From positions 62,001-126,000 of the forward strand of contig NZ_VTGY01000012.1 of the NCBI RefSeq assembly GCF_009729075.1: a DNA stretch of 64,000 nt. Direction: 5' to 3'. The translations under genes and the position numbers were made by a program. Below the pieces are notes generated by a model that did no database searches, had not been told where the DNA came from, and saw only the letters and a program-made list of their open reading frames with translations. The stretch is from Mycolicibacterium sp. CBMA 226 (GTDB lineage Bacteria; Actinomycetota; Actinomycetes; Mycobacteriales; Mycobacteriaceae). Positions 26,606 to 34,849 of this stretch are shown here, piece by piece (position 1 is the first letter of the stretch; every line of letters starts with the position of its first letter).

Positions 26606-27664
26606 CACGACGACGGCGCCGGCGAGCAACGCCTGCTGAAACCCGTTGTGCAGCAGGGGTGCCACTGCGACCGGTCCGATGATCTGACCGACGGAGTAAC
26701 CCGTCGTCAGCAGCGCGACGGCGCCCGGGAACTGCAACGCGCGACCCGCGGCGAGGGCCAGGGTACTGATGCCGATGAACGTGCCGCCGAACAGCACGGC
26801 ACCGGCGAGTGCCGCGATGCCGTTCCCGGTTCCGGCCCATGCGATTCCGGCCGCCTGCAGCACCAACGCCGCGACGATCAGTGCCGGATACGAGAAGCGG
26901 CCCGTGAACCGCGCCCACAGCGCAGCTGACGGGGCGGCGGCCAGGCCGACCAACAGCCACACCGCGCTGCCGAGTCCGCCCGGTGACTGCTGCGCGACGG
27001 CGGCGACCAGAAACGTGCCGGCGATGATGTAGCCGACACCTTCGAGGGTGTAGCTCGCCATCAGCAGCACCAGCGGACCGCGGGCGCCCGCCTGTTGCTC
27101 CGCAGGAACTTTCGGTGTATCGCCGGTGGTCCCCGGATGCATGCTCCAAGCGAACGCACTGAGCAGCGCGGCCAAGGCCGTCGCCGCCCACCAGGCGACC
27201 TGCCAGTCTCCGGTGGCGGGCAGCGCCGCGGACAACGCGATGCCGATACCGACGCCGCTGAACGCCCAGCCGGCGTGGTGGGCCGGGTGGCCGTGATCCA
27301 TCAGCGTGTTGACGGCCACCACGAAGACCAGCGCACTGGCGATCCCGGCAACCAGCCGCAGGGCGCCCCACTCGGTGACGTTGGTGCTCAGTGCCATTGC
27401 CACCAGCGAAACGACCAGAACCACGAGGGACACCCGGCAGGCGACCACCGAGCGGGCCAGCCGCGGCGAGGCGGCGGCGCCCACCGCACCGATCAGATAG
27501 CCGACGTAGTTGGCGGTGGCCAGCTGTCCCGCAGCCTGCGTGGAGAGGCCGGCATGGGCCGTCATCAGCGGCAGGATCGGCGTGTAGGCGAACCGGCCGA
27601 TGCCCATCGCCGCGGCCAGGGCTGCCGCGGCGCGGGCGATCGAGAGCCAGGCGGAGTTGGGCAT
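26456..27664 (-). CDS. MFS transporter, YbfB/YjiJ family
   Basis: A 402-residue 12-helix transporter that starts AWLSIARAAAALAAAMGIGRFAYTPILPLM, the YbfB/YjiJ signature. The last helix ends near residue 372, and the remaining 30 residues are a cytosolic tail encoded on the complement of the LysR 3' end. Substrate unknown. An 8-base inverted repeat lies about 55 bases before its ATG. Confidence 0.88.
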   Translation of the reverse strand: MPNSAWLSIARAAAALAAAMGIGRFAYTPILPLMTAHAGLSTQAAGQLATANYVGYLIGAVGAAASPRLARSVVACRVSLVVLVVSLVAMALSTNVTEWGALRLVAGIASALVFVVAVNTLMDHGHPAHHAGWAFSGVGIGIALSAALPATGDWQVAWWAATALAALLSAFAWSMHPGTTGDTPKVPAEQQAGARGPLVLLMASYTLEGVGYIIAGTFLVAAVAQQSPGGLGSAVWLLVGLAAAPSAALWARFTGRFSYPALIVAALVLQAAGIAWAGTGNGIAALAGAVLFGGTFIGISTLALAAGRALQFPGAVALLTTGYSVGQIIGPVAVAPLLHNGFQQALLAGAVVVLLAALAALLMWISGRQPRRVIDPQGGGVPREHLDDSVNGRVVFCPPPHQ

Positions 27665-27716
27665 GCCCCATGGTGGGTGGCGGGCGCGTCACCCGCCACG
27701 ACCTGTCTCCTTGCAG

Positions 27717-27737
27717 CTGTGAGGAATTGCCTCACAG
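27717..27737. promoter_or_regulatory. Operator-like inverted repeat upstream of the MFS gene
   Basis: CTGTGAGG and CCTCACAG form a perfect 8-base inverted repeat around AATTG. It lies 53 bases before the leftward MFS start and 68 bases past the flavin reductase stop. Symmetry and spacing suit a GntR- or TetR-type repressor. It could also be a terminator for the gene to its right. Confidence 0.5.
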
Positions 27738-27804
27738 GCGACTCAATCGGCCGGGAACAGCGTGATCGCTTGGGATTGCTGGGCGAAACCGTCCTGCCAG
27801 CGGC

Positions 27805-28515
27805 TCATTTCGTCGCTCCGGAGGCGGACCAGGCGGCGGTATCGATGGGGGAGAAGTCGGTCGACTTGCCATCGAGACGGCCGGCCCGCCGGGTGCTCAG
27901 CGTCTTTACGACGTCTTCGGGCAGTGGCGTCGTGAAGATGTTGTCGATCAACGAGTATTCGGCGGCCAGGCGTCCGAACGCGCCCAGCGCGCCGACGTCG
28001 ATGCGTCCGTTCGGCAGGTAGAGCTCATCGCGGATGTGGATCTTCGTCACCCGTCCCCAGACGACGTGATCGGGCAGCGGCGGCATCGGGATGATGCGGT
28101 CCACCTCGCACTCGAACGAGATCGGGGCCTCGGCGATGCGCGGTGCCGCGATCGTCTCCGATGCGGCCTTGTGCAGGCCGAGGGCATCGAATTCGTCGAC
28201 GTCGTGGTCGAATTCGAATGCAGAGCGGTGCACGGTATCCGCATTGTCGATCGTCGCGATGTTCACGACGAACTCGTTGGTGTCGCGGATGTTGACGAAG
28301 GTGTCCTTCAGCGTGACACCGTCGGACCGCGGCTGCAGGCTGATGGACAGGATCGGCGGCATGCGGCCGACGACAGTGAAGAACGAGACAGGTGCAATGT
28401 TGCCGACGCCTTGGGTCGACACGGTGCTGACCCAGGCGATCGGCCGGGGCAGGACGCTACCGATCAGCAGCTTGTAGCTCGAGGTGGGATCGAGATCGGC
28501 GGGGTCGATGACCAT
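27805..28515 (-). CDS. Flavin reductase family protein (FMN-binding split barrel)
   Basis: A 236-residue protein with SSYKLLIGSVLPRPIAWVST near residue 11 and NIAPVSFFTVVGRMPPILSISL near 39, the signature of FMN-binding split-barrel reductases. These supply reduced flavin or act on small substrates. It follows the MBL hydrolase by 13 bases and shares its transcript. Confidence 0.88.
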   Translation of the reverse strand: MVIDPADLDPTSSYKLLIGSVLPRPIAWVSTVSTQGVGNIAPVSFFTVVGRMPPILSISLQPRSDGVTLKDTFVNIRDTNEFVVNIATIDNADTVHRSAFEFDHDVDEFDALGLHKAASETIAAPRIAEAPISFECEVDRIIPMPPLPDHVVWGRVTKIHIRDELYLPNGRIDVGALGAFGRLAAEYSLIDNIFTTPLPEDVVKTLSTRRAGRLDGKSTDFSPIDTAAWSASGATK

Positions 28516-28528
28516 GATGGAATTCCTT

Positions 28529-29368
28529 TCAGGACAGGAGGGCCAGTGCGCTGTACCAGACGGGCCCGACGTTGAGCCGGTCCGGATACAGCCGGATCAT
28601 GTAGTCGAAAAATTCACGGGGACTGGGCTTTCCGGCCAGCAGCCGTTGGGCGTCGAGCAGATAGTCGCGGGTCTGGTCGATGATCACCGGATCGTCGGGG
28701 AGGTCCTTGTTCTTGTGTCCTGCCACCACCGCGCGGGGCCGCAGTGCCGCGACCTTGTTGAGGGCCTGCAACCACGACCGGATGCCACCATGATCGCTTT
28801 CCAGCAGGTACTGGTGCACACCGTTGTAGGCGACGTCGCCGGCGACGACCAGGCCGATCGACGGCACGTGCAGCACGGTGGTGTCGTCGGTGTCGGTGTG
28901 ACCCACCTCGATCGGCACCAGGCGATGACCTTCCAACTCGAACCCGTCGGCGGGAACCTGTTGGTAGACAACGGGGCTCGGCGGGATCATGCCGGGAAAG
29001 TCGACGTCCCACATCTGGGCCCGGCCTGCTACGGCCTGCTCGTGCATTTTGCCGATGGTGCCTGCGGTCGCGTAGGCGACGGCCTCAGGAAAGCGTTGCA
29101 GCAGAACATCGGTGCCGAACCAGTGGTCGCCGTGGCCGTGCGTGGCGTAGATCGCGGTCAGTCGCCTGCCGGAGCCTTCGATCCAATCGCCGACGCGGGT
29201 AATCTGCTCGTGGGTGAACGGCGGGTCGACCAGGACGGCGTCATGGTCGCCGAAGATGAGTGTTGACGAGACCGGTGAGGACACGATGGGGCTGCCGTCG
29301 GGCAGTCGCTGCTCGCGGTGGCGGCGCAGTCCGTCGTGCACCAGCACGTCGTAGCTCAGGGTGGTCAT
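28529..29368 (-). CDS. MBL fold metallo-hydrolase
   Basis: A 279-residue metallo-beta-lactamase-fold protein. THGHGDHWFG near residue 72 is the HxHxDH zinc motif, VEVGHTDTDDTT near 150 holds the next histidine and VVAGDVAYN near 172 the bridging Asp. I chose the ATG at 29368, which follows AAAGGA. With the downstream flavin reductase it forms a two-gene unit facing the MmyB-like regulator. Substrate unknown. Confidence 0.88.
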   Translation of the reverse strand: MTTLSYDVLVHDGLRRHREQRLPDGSPIVSSPVSSTLIFGDHDAVLVDPPFTHEQITRVGDWIEGSGRRLTAIYATHGHGDHWFGTDVLLQRFPEAVAYATAGTIGKMHEQAVAGRAQMWDVDFPGMIPPSPVVYQQVPADGFELEGHRLVPIEVGHTDTDDTTVLHVPSIGLVVAGDVAYNGVHQYLLESDHGGIRSWLQALNKVAALRPRAVVAGHKNKDLPDDPVIIDQTRDYLLDAQRLLAGKPSPREFFDYMIRLYPDRLNVGPVWYSALALLS

Positions 29369-29482
29369 GACGAGGTCCTTTCCGGAGAGGTGTTCGACGT
29401 CCTGTCGCTTCACGGTCCACGCTCCTTGTCTGCTGATATCCACGATCAGGCCGGGACGGGTTGGGTGGGAACGTCGCGGTGA

Positions 29483-29496
29483 TCCTGGTATCAGGA
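29483..29496. promoter_or_regulatory. Small palindrome in the MBL / XRE divergent region
   Basis: TCCTG and CAGGA flank GTAT. It lies about 80 bases before the start of the XRE/MmyB regulator and 115 bases before the MBL gene. It is a possible operator, though the arms are short and chance cannot be excluded. Confidence 0.3.
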
Positions 29497-29574
29497 GGGC
29501 CAGGCATCGCCGTGACGACGAACCTGTGGCGTAGAACGGGCCGCGTCGGGGAGCGCGGCCATTAGGCTCAGACG

Positions 29575-30378
29575 ATGGTGAAGGGGAACGCGCTCGGCGA
29601 CTACCTGCGGTCTCGCCGTGAACAGATCCGCCCTGAGGACGTCGGATTGATCGCGGGCGCCCGCCGCCGGGTCGCCGGTCTGCGTCGCGAAGAGTTGGCG
29701 CTGCTGGCCGGTATCAGTTCCGATTACTATCTGCGACTCGAGCAGGGCCGCGACACCAACCCGTCACCCCAGGTGCTCGATGCCCTGGCCCGGGCACTGC
29801 AGCTGGACATCAATGGCACGGAGTATCTGTACCGGTTGGCCAATCCCAGCGGAATCCGGTGGGGGAAATCGGAATTGGAGCAGGTCGCCGATGGGTTGGA
29901 CGAACTGATCGATCAGTTCCCGATGCCCGCGATCGTGGCCAATCGCTATCAGGTGGTGCTCGCCGCCAACCAACTCGCCGGTGCGCTGGCGCCCGGTTTC
30001 CTTCCGGGACAGAACATTCTGGCCTGGCGACTGCTGGACCCCGCGGCCAAGGAATTCTTCGTCGACTGGGACGAGGCGACGGAGATCGCGGTCGGTGGTT
30101 TGCGCGAGGTGACGGGCGATCACCCCGACGATCCATATCTACAGCGCATGATCAGTGAATTGTCCGCTGCCAGCGCGCGATTCCGAGAACTCTGGGCGCG
30201 GGCCGACGTCGGCTACCGGCGGGGTGTCACCCATGTGCGCCACCCGGTGGTCGGTGAACTCTTCCTGCATCGCAATCGGTTGAATCTGCCGCATTCCGGC
30301 GGGCAGCACGTCATCACATTTCGTGCCGATCCCGGTAGTGACTCCGCGAAAGCCCTTGCAGCGCTGCGGGACCTATAG
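29575..30378 (+). CDS. Helix-turn-helix regulator, XRE type with MmyB-like ligand domain
   Basis: A 267-residue protein. Residues 1-80 form an XRE helix-turn-helix (RVAGLRREELALLAGISSDYYLRLEQGRD), and residues 100-267 form the MmyB-like PAS domain (FPMPAIVANRYQVVLAANQLA, then YRRGVTHVRHPVVGEL). In Streptomyces such proteins bind fatty acids and control neighbouring oxidoreductases. The ATG at 29575 is six bases after TAGGCT. It probably regulates the divergent MBL / flavin reductase pair. Confidence 0.9.
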   Translation: MVKGNALGDYLRSRREQIRPEDVGLIAGARRRVAGLRREELALLAGISSDYYLRLEQGRDTNPSPQVLDALARALQLDINGTEYLYRLANPSGIRWGKSELEQVADGLDELIDQFPMPAIVANRYQVVLAANQLAGALAPGFLPGQNILAWRLLDPAAKEFFVDWDEATEIAVGGLREVTGDHPDDPYLQRMISELSAASARFRELWARADVGYRRGVTHVRHPVVGELFLHRNRLNLPHSGGQHVITFRADPGSDSAKALAALRDL

Positions 30379-30381
30379 ATT

Positions 30382-30813
30382 TCAGCGGCGCAGGTCGAGG
30401 TTGTGCAGGCGGAGACTGCCGCGCGCGAGGAGGCTGCCGTTCGCGTCGGTGATCGTCACGTCCCAGAGCTGCTGGGTGCGGCCCTGTTGTACTGGGACGG
30501 CTCGAACGGTGGCGGTCCCGCCGGTGGTGGAACGAACGAAGTCTGTGCTGTTGTGCACCCCGACGGCGAATTGTCCGCGATCAGCCACTGCCGCACTGGC
30601 GCCGATGCTGGCCGCGGATTCGACCGCGGTGGTGTAGACGCCGCCGTGCACCACGCCCCACGGCGTGTGGTGTTCGGGGCCCAGCTCGATGGTGCCGACG
30701 ACGAGTTGTCCCGTCGCCTCGGTCAGTTGCAGACCGGCCGCTTTGAGGAACGGGCCGCCGTTGTTCAGCTCCGCGAGACCGAGCGTGGGTGCGGGTGCGG
30801 CGGTTTCTGGCAT
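30382..30813 (-). CDS. PaaI-type hotdog thioesterase
   Basis: A 143-residue protein with the hotdog signature WGVVHGGVYTTAVESAASIGA near residue 52, typical of acyl-CoA thioesterases of the PaaI group. I chose the ATG at 30813, with GAGAGGA before it; the frame is open upstream without a ribosome site. It converges on the regulator gene with 3 bases between stops. Substrate unknown. Confidence 0.85.
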   Translation of the reverse strand: MPETAAPAPTLGLAELNNGGPFLKAAGLQLTEATGQLVVGTIELGPEHHTPWGVVHGGVYTTAVESAASIGASAAVADRGQFAVGVHNSTDFVRSTTGGTATVRAVPVQQGRTQQLWDVTITDANGSLLARGSLRLHNLDLRR

Positions 30814-30991
30814 GACTGTTCCTCTCTCGGGGGTTCTGCTGACCTGAGCACGACGTTCGCAGAATTCACTCCGGAGAGCCTGGCCCCCGTGCCCCCAGGC
30901 TCCGCGGGAATTGATCCGCGGTCCGCGGTGCTCTCCCTTGGACGACGCCGGCGCCACTCGAATCGGCCGCCGCGAAACAAGGAGCACGACC

Positions 30992-31435
30992 GTGGACATG
31001 AAATTCGAGATCGCCGTCCTGCCGGTGTCCGATGTCGACCGGGCCAAAGACTTCTACGAGAAGCTGGGCTGGCGGCTGGACGCCGACTTCGAGACCGCCG
31101 CGGACTTCCGGGTAATTCAGCTGACGCCGCCGGGATCTGCGGCCTCGGTCATCTTCGGTACCGGCGTCTCTGATGCGGTGCCCGGCTCGATGCGCGGGCT
31201 GCATCTGGTGGTCGACGACGTTGTGGCGGCGCGTGCGGAGCTGGTCGACCGCGGCATCACCGTCAGCGAGGTGTTCCACGACGAGGGTGGTGTCTTCCAC
31301 CGCGCCGGGACGGCCGGCAGGGTCGACGGTCCCGACCCTGAGCGCCGAAGCTACGCGTCGTATGCCTCGTTCGAGGATCCCGACGGCAACGGTTGGGTGC
31401 TGCAGGAGATCACCACGCGGTTGCCCGGCCGGTAG
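30992..31435 (+). CDS. VOC family (glyoxalase-like) protein
   Basis: A 147-residue glyoxalase-fold protein: KFEIAVLPVSDVDRAKDFYEKLGWRLDAD at the N-terminus and FEDPDGNGWVLQEIT at the C-terminus. The two-repeat fold and the C-terminal Glu fit a metal-binding dioxygenase or isomerase, but the function is unassigned. The GTG at 30992 follows GGAG by 8 bases; the ATG at 30998 is an alternative. Confidence 0.85.
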   Translation: MDMKFEIAVLPVSDVDRAKDFYEKLGWRLDADFETAADFRVIQLTPPGSAASVIFGTGVSDAVPGSMRGLHLVVDDVVAARAELVDRGITVSEVFHDEGGVFHRAGTAGRVDGPDPERRSYASYASFEDPDGNGWVLQEITTRLPGR

Positions 31436-31485
31436 TCGCAGGCTGCGATGCGGAATGCCCTGGCGGCCAGGGGCATACCTCGTGC

Positions 31486-32340
31486 CTAGTCCTTCTCGAT
31501 GACACCCTGCGCGGCGTGGGCGCGGTCGGTGTAGCTCTGCCGCTTGGCGGCGTCGAATGTCATGAAAACGGTATCGAGGCCGAGCGCCTTGTTCATCCAG
31601 CGACGGCCGCGCGGGCCGAGCAGTTGCGCGGCCTGTGCGGTGAATCGAAGCGCGGCCGGCACCGATACGTGCGTCTTGGGCTTGTCCAGCGTCTTGACGA
31701 TGGCCGCGGCGATCTCCTCGGGCTCGACGGGCTTGACCGCCATGGTCTCGGATGTGCCTGAGATCAGTTCGGTGCGCGTGAACGGCGGCATGACCACCGA
31801 CACCTCGACGCCGTGCGGCGCGACCTCGTCGGCCAGTGCAGTGGTCAATCCGACGACGCCGAACTTGGTCGCGTTGTAGACGACCTGCCCCGGCAACGGG
31901 ATGAGCCCGGACAGCGACGCGATGTTGATGATGTGACCGCGACGGCGCGCGAGCATCTCCGGCAGCGCCAGCTGACACCCGGTGAGGACGCCGTACAGGT
32001 TGACTTCCATCGCCGACCGGATGGACTGTTCGGTCTCGTCCAGGAACGGGCCGATGGGCATGACGCCGGCGTTGTTGATCAGGACGTCGAGGTGGCCGGC
32101 GCCGTCGCTGCGGGCCTTGTCCAGGAACACCTCGAAGGATTCGCGGTCGGTGACGTCCAGCGGGTACCCAGTGGCTGGGCCGAGTTTGACCAGTTCAGAG
32201 ACGGCCGACTCGAGTACCGCGACGTCACGGTCGCCGATGACGACGCGTGCGCCGCGGGCGAGAAGGGCCTTTGCGGTGGCGTAGCCGATGCCTCGTGCAG
32301 CCCCGGTGATCGCGATGGTCTTGCCGCGGATGTTGTCCAT
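31486..32340 (-). CDS. Short-chain dehydrogenase/reductase
   Basis: A 284-residue classical SDR with TGAARGIG near residue 13, INNAGVMP near 90, Ser in ASLSGLIPL and the active YNATK motif near 158. A C-terminal extension of about 35 residues contains LLGPRGRRWMNKALGLD, seen in mycobacterial SDRs of lipid or steroid metabolism. I chose the ATG at 32340. It is divergent from the FAD monooxygenase, and a 22-base palindrome lies between them. Confidence 0.9.
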   Translation of the reverse strand: MDNIRGKTIAITGAARGIGYATAKALLARGARVVIGDRDVAVLESAVSELVKLGPATGYPLDVTDRESFEVFLDKARSDGAGHLDVLINNAGVMPIGPFLDETEQSIRSAMEVNLYGVLTGCQLALPEMLARRRGHIINIASLSGLIPLPGQVVYNATKFGVVGLTTALADEVAPHGVEVSVVMPPFTRTELISGTSETMAVKPVEPEEIAAAIVKTLDKPKTHVSVPAALRFTAQAAQLLGPRGRRWMNKALGLDTVFMTFDAAKRQSYTDRAHAAQGVIEKD

Positions 32341-32346
32341 GGCCGC

Positions 32347-32368
32347 AAACTTTACACGTGTCAAGTTT
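32347..32368. promoter_or_regulatory. 22-base palindrome between the SDR and FAD monooxygenase genes
   Basis: AAACTTTACAC and GTGTCAAGTTT are 11-base inverted arms with one mismatch and no spacer, centred on ACACGTGT. It lies 7 bases before the SDR ATG and 48 bases before the monooxygenase ATG. The minus strand contains TTGACA within it. The size and symmetry suit a TetR-family repressor that controls both genes. Confidence 0.75.
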
Positions 32369-32415
32369 TGAATTGAAGCCCTGATTTGGACGCTTCGGAG
32401 GGCTACTGTCAGGGC

Positions 32416-33618
32416 ATGACGCGTGCGCTGCAGACTCAGGTTTGTGTGGCCGGTGGTGGACCCGCGGGTCTGGTGCATGCACTGCTGCTGGCGCGGGCCG
32501 GCATCGACGTCGTCGTGCTGGAGAAGCACAACGACTTTCTGCGGGACTTCCGCGGTGACACCGTCCACCCCACCACGCTGCGCGTCATGCACGAGCTGGG
32601 GTTCATCGACGAGTTCCTGCAACTGCCGCACACCAAGATCGACCGAATCTGCATGGACGCCGACGGCACGCTCCGGACCTTCGGCAATTTCGGCGCGCTG
32701 CGGCTGCTCGGGTTCCCCGAGCCGTACATCGCGCTCATGCCGCAATGGGACTTCCTGGATTTCTTGGCCGAAAAGGCCGCCAAATACCCGGAATTCACGT
32801 TGATCCGCAACGCCGAGGTGACCGACCTGATCACCGAGGGCGGCCGGGTGGTCGGAGTGCGCACACCCGAGTTGGAGGTGCGTGCCGACCTGGTGGTGGC
32901 TGCCGACGGCCGCAAGTCCGCGCTCCGGGAAGCGTCCGGGCTCGCCATGGCGAGCGCGCACAGCCCCATGGATGTGTTGTGGTTCCGGTTGGGGTGGCGG
33001 CCCGGTGACCCGAAAGAGCTGTTCGGGATCGTCCGCAAGGGCCTGCTGATGGCGATGATCTATCGCGGCGATTACTGGCAGGTCGCGTACCTCATGCCCA
33101 AGGGCGCCAATCCGCAGGGCGGTTCACTCGACGACTTCAAGGCCCGCCTCGTGTCGGTGCGGCCGCAGCTCCGCGAGCATGTCGAGGACCTGAAGTCCTG
33201 GGATGACACCAGCCACCTCGACGTGCGCGTGGACCGGCTCAAGACCTGGTGGCGGCCCGGGCTGCTCTGCATCGGCGACGCCGCGCACGCGATGTCACCG
33301 GCCGGCGGTGTCGGCATCAACCTGGCGGTGGCCGACGCGGTCGCTGCCGCAAACATCCTGTGCGGCCCGCTGCGTAACGGCCTGCTCGCCGACTCCGACC
33401 TGGCCAAGGTGCAGCGCCGCCGCGAGTTGCCGACCCGCATCATCCAGGCCGGCCAGGTCCTGGCGCAGAACCAGTTCATCGAACCCAACCTGGCCGGCGA
33501 CCTGTCCCCGATCAACGTGCCGTCGTTCGTGGGAAAGGGCCCGCTGCAATACATTCCACCGTTGCTCGTCGGCCGGGGTTTCCGTCCCGAGCATGTGCGG
33601 ACCCCGGACATCCACTAG
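32416..33618 (+). CDS. FAD-dependent aromatic-ring monooxygenase-like protein
   Basis: A 400-residue flavoprotein of the PHBH type. VCVAGGGPAGLVHALLLARAG (residues 11-31) is the FAD-binding GxGxxG, DLVVAADGRKSALRE near 160 is the DG motif, and LLCIGDAAHAMSPAGGVGINLA near 285 is the GD motif. It probably hydroxylates an aromatic substrate with NAD(P)H and O2. The ATG at 32416 lies six bases after TACTGT. It is probably co-regulated with the divergent SDR. Confidence 0.9.
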   Translation: MTRALQTQVCVAGGGPAGLVHALLLARAGIDVVVLEKHNDFLRDFRGDTVHPTTLRVMHELGFIDEFLQLPHTKIDRICMDADGTLRTFGNFGALRLLGFPEPYIALMPQWDFLDFLAEKAAKYPEFTLIRNAEVTDLITEGGRVVGVRTPELEVRADLVVAADGRKSALREASGLAMASAHSPMDVLWFRLGWRPGDPKELFGIVRKGLLMAMIYRGDYWQVAYLMPKGANPQGGSLDDFKARLVSVRPQLREHVEDLKSWDDTSHLDVRVDRLKTWWRPGLLCIGDAAHAMSPAGGVGINLAVADAVAAANILCGPLRNGLLADSDLAKVQRRRELPTRIIQAGQVLAQNQFIEPNLAGDLSPINVPSFVGKGPLQYIPPLLVGRGFRPEHVRTPDIH

Positions 33619-33631
33619 AAGCTGCAGATCT

Positions 33632-33649
33632 GGATCGCTGCAGCGATCC
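33632..33649. promoter_or_regulatory. Perfect 18-base palindrome before a small membrane protein gene
   Basis: GGATCGCTG and CAGCGATCC abut without spacer. The palindrome begins 13 bases after the monooxygenase stop and ends 6 bases before the TACGCT -10 box of the next gene. It could be an operator covering the -35 zone. A terminator hairpin is the alternative, but the lack of loop bases makes that weaker. Confidence 0.55.
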
Positions 33650-33666
33650 GGTGGATACGCTTGATC

Positions 33667-33984
33667 GTGCTTTCTGGTTGGGCCGTCGGGTGCCTGCTGC
33701 TGGTCGCCGCCGTGCTGATGCTGGGGACCGGGATGGTGGCGCGCACTTACATCGGCGGGCTGCCGGAGGATCATCCGCATCGTCGGCGGGCACGCTCGGT
33801 GCGCTGGTCCACTTTCGGCAAGGTGTTCTACGGTCCGATCAACCGTGATGCGCAGGGCAACAACACCTTTGACGACGAAGAGCTCGACCACATGCTCTTC
33901 CTGCCGGCGGTTGTCGTGGCCGGCGGCCTGCTCCTGGCCGGGCTGTTCGTGCTGTTCCTGGAGCTGGTCAAACGCGGCGTGTGA
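33667..33984 (+). CDS. Small two-helix membrane protein of unknown function
   Basis: A 105-residue protein with membrane helices at about residues 3-23 and 76-100. The loop between them is polar and includes SVRWSTFGKVFYGPINRDAQGNNTFDDEELDH. The GTG at 33667 lies five bases after TACGCT (33656-33661), so the mRNA is probably leaderless; a TTG at 33661 is also in frame. No family recognised. It converges on the MBL gene. Confidence 0.7.
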   Translation: MLSGWAVGCLLLVAAVLMLGTGMVARTYIGGLPEDHPHRRRARSVRWSTFGKVFYGPINRDAQGNNTFDDEELDHMLFLPAVVVAGGLLLAGLFVLFLELVKRGV

Positions 33985-33996
33985 CGGCCGCGGGCG

Positions 33997-34734
33997 TCAG
34001 CTCCGCTGAAGTGCGAGCTCGGCGGCTTCCCGGATCGGCCCCCGCCACACAGGCCCGTGGCCGGGAAGCAGTACCTGGGTGTCCAGCAGACCGAGCGCGG
34101 ACAGGCTGCGTTCGCACGCCGCCTGGTCGTGATTGAAGATGTGCGGCAGCAACTGGGGGCCGCCCTTGGTGATCAGCGGGTGACCGGTGACAACGGCGTC
34201 GCCGGCGACCAGCACGTCGCCGAACACGTAGGAGCAGTGGCCGCCGGTGTGTCCCGGGCTCGGGATCAGCTGCGGGCTGCCCGGCAGTGTCGCCGCGACG
34301 TCCGCGGTGAGTGCCTGCGCTGTCGGGATGCCATCGCGCACCAACCCGCCCTTGCCGACGATGTGCACCGACCACGCCAGATACCGCGGGTTCCAGGCCC
34401 GCGCCAGCAGGTCCGTCGGTGAAACCTGCTCCAGATATTCGCGTTTGGCGTGGCCGACCTCGGCGCCGTGGCAGAACACCGGTGTGCCATGGGTTTTGGC
34501 GAACCAGATGGCCGCGCCGAGGTGGTCGACGTGCGCGTGCGTGAGCAGAATCGCCCGCACGTCGCCGGCCGCGTAGCCCAGGTCACGCAGGGAACCCAGG
34601 ACGTCGTCGCGCTGACCGGGGAAGCCGGCATCGATCAGCATCACCCCGCTGTCGTCGCTGACGAGGGCCCAGTTCACCAGGTCGGTCTGGGCGAAGTGAA
34701 TGGTGTCGGAGATCGCGCTCAGGGCTGCCGCCAT
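33997..34734 (-). CDS. MBL fold metallo-hydrolase (Rv0406c-like)
   Basis: A 245-residue protein. LLTHAHVDHLGAA near residue 66 is the HxHxDH motif, SPGHTGGHCSYVFGD near 163 holds the next His and LVAGDAVVTGHP the bridging Asp; LLPGHGPVW near 225 supplies the last His. The ATG at 34734 lies six bases after TACACT, so the mRNA is probably leaderless. It is divergent from fgd1, as Rv0406c is in M. tuberculosis. Substrate unknown. Confidence 0.88.
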   Translation of the reverse strand: MAAALSAISDTIHFAQTDLVNWALVSDDSGVMLIDAGFPGQRDDVLGSLRDLGYAAGDVRAILLTHAHVDHLGAAIWFAKTHGTPVFCHGAEVGHAKREYLEQVSPTDLLARAWNPRYLAWSVHIVGKGGLVRDGIPTAQALTADVAATLPGSPQLIPSPGHTGGHCSYVFGDVLVAGDAVVTGHPLITKGGPQLLPHIFNHDQAACERSLSALGLLDTQVLLPGHGPVWRGPIREAAELALQRS

Positions 34735-34766
34735 GTGGCGAGTGTAGGCAGAGTAAAAAGGGAATT

Positions 34767-34816
34767 GCGCACGCGAGGAACAAAAGGGACGTATGCGCAC
34801 GCGAGGAGCAACAGGG
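34767..34816 (+). repeat. Two imperfect direct repeats in the fgd1 leader
   Basis: A 22-base unit that begins GCGCACGCGAGGA occurs at 34767-34788 and again at 34795-34816, offset by 28 bases, with two mismatches. Both copies lie between the divergent MBL and fgd1 starts. They could be a regulatory double site or a local duplication. Confidence 0.55.
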
Positions 34817-34849
34817 CCGCGGCAGAGGCGACGAACAGGAACGGAACTC

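Noticed and set aside
29483-29496. Firm operator call for the TCCTG/CAGGA palindrome
   Set aside because: Arms of five bases are expected by chance in 200 bases of this composition, so it is kept only as a low-confidence site.
32341-32961. An N-terminal extension of the SDR that ends at 31486
   Set aside because: It would run antisense through the FAD monooxygenase and through the 22-base palindrome.
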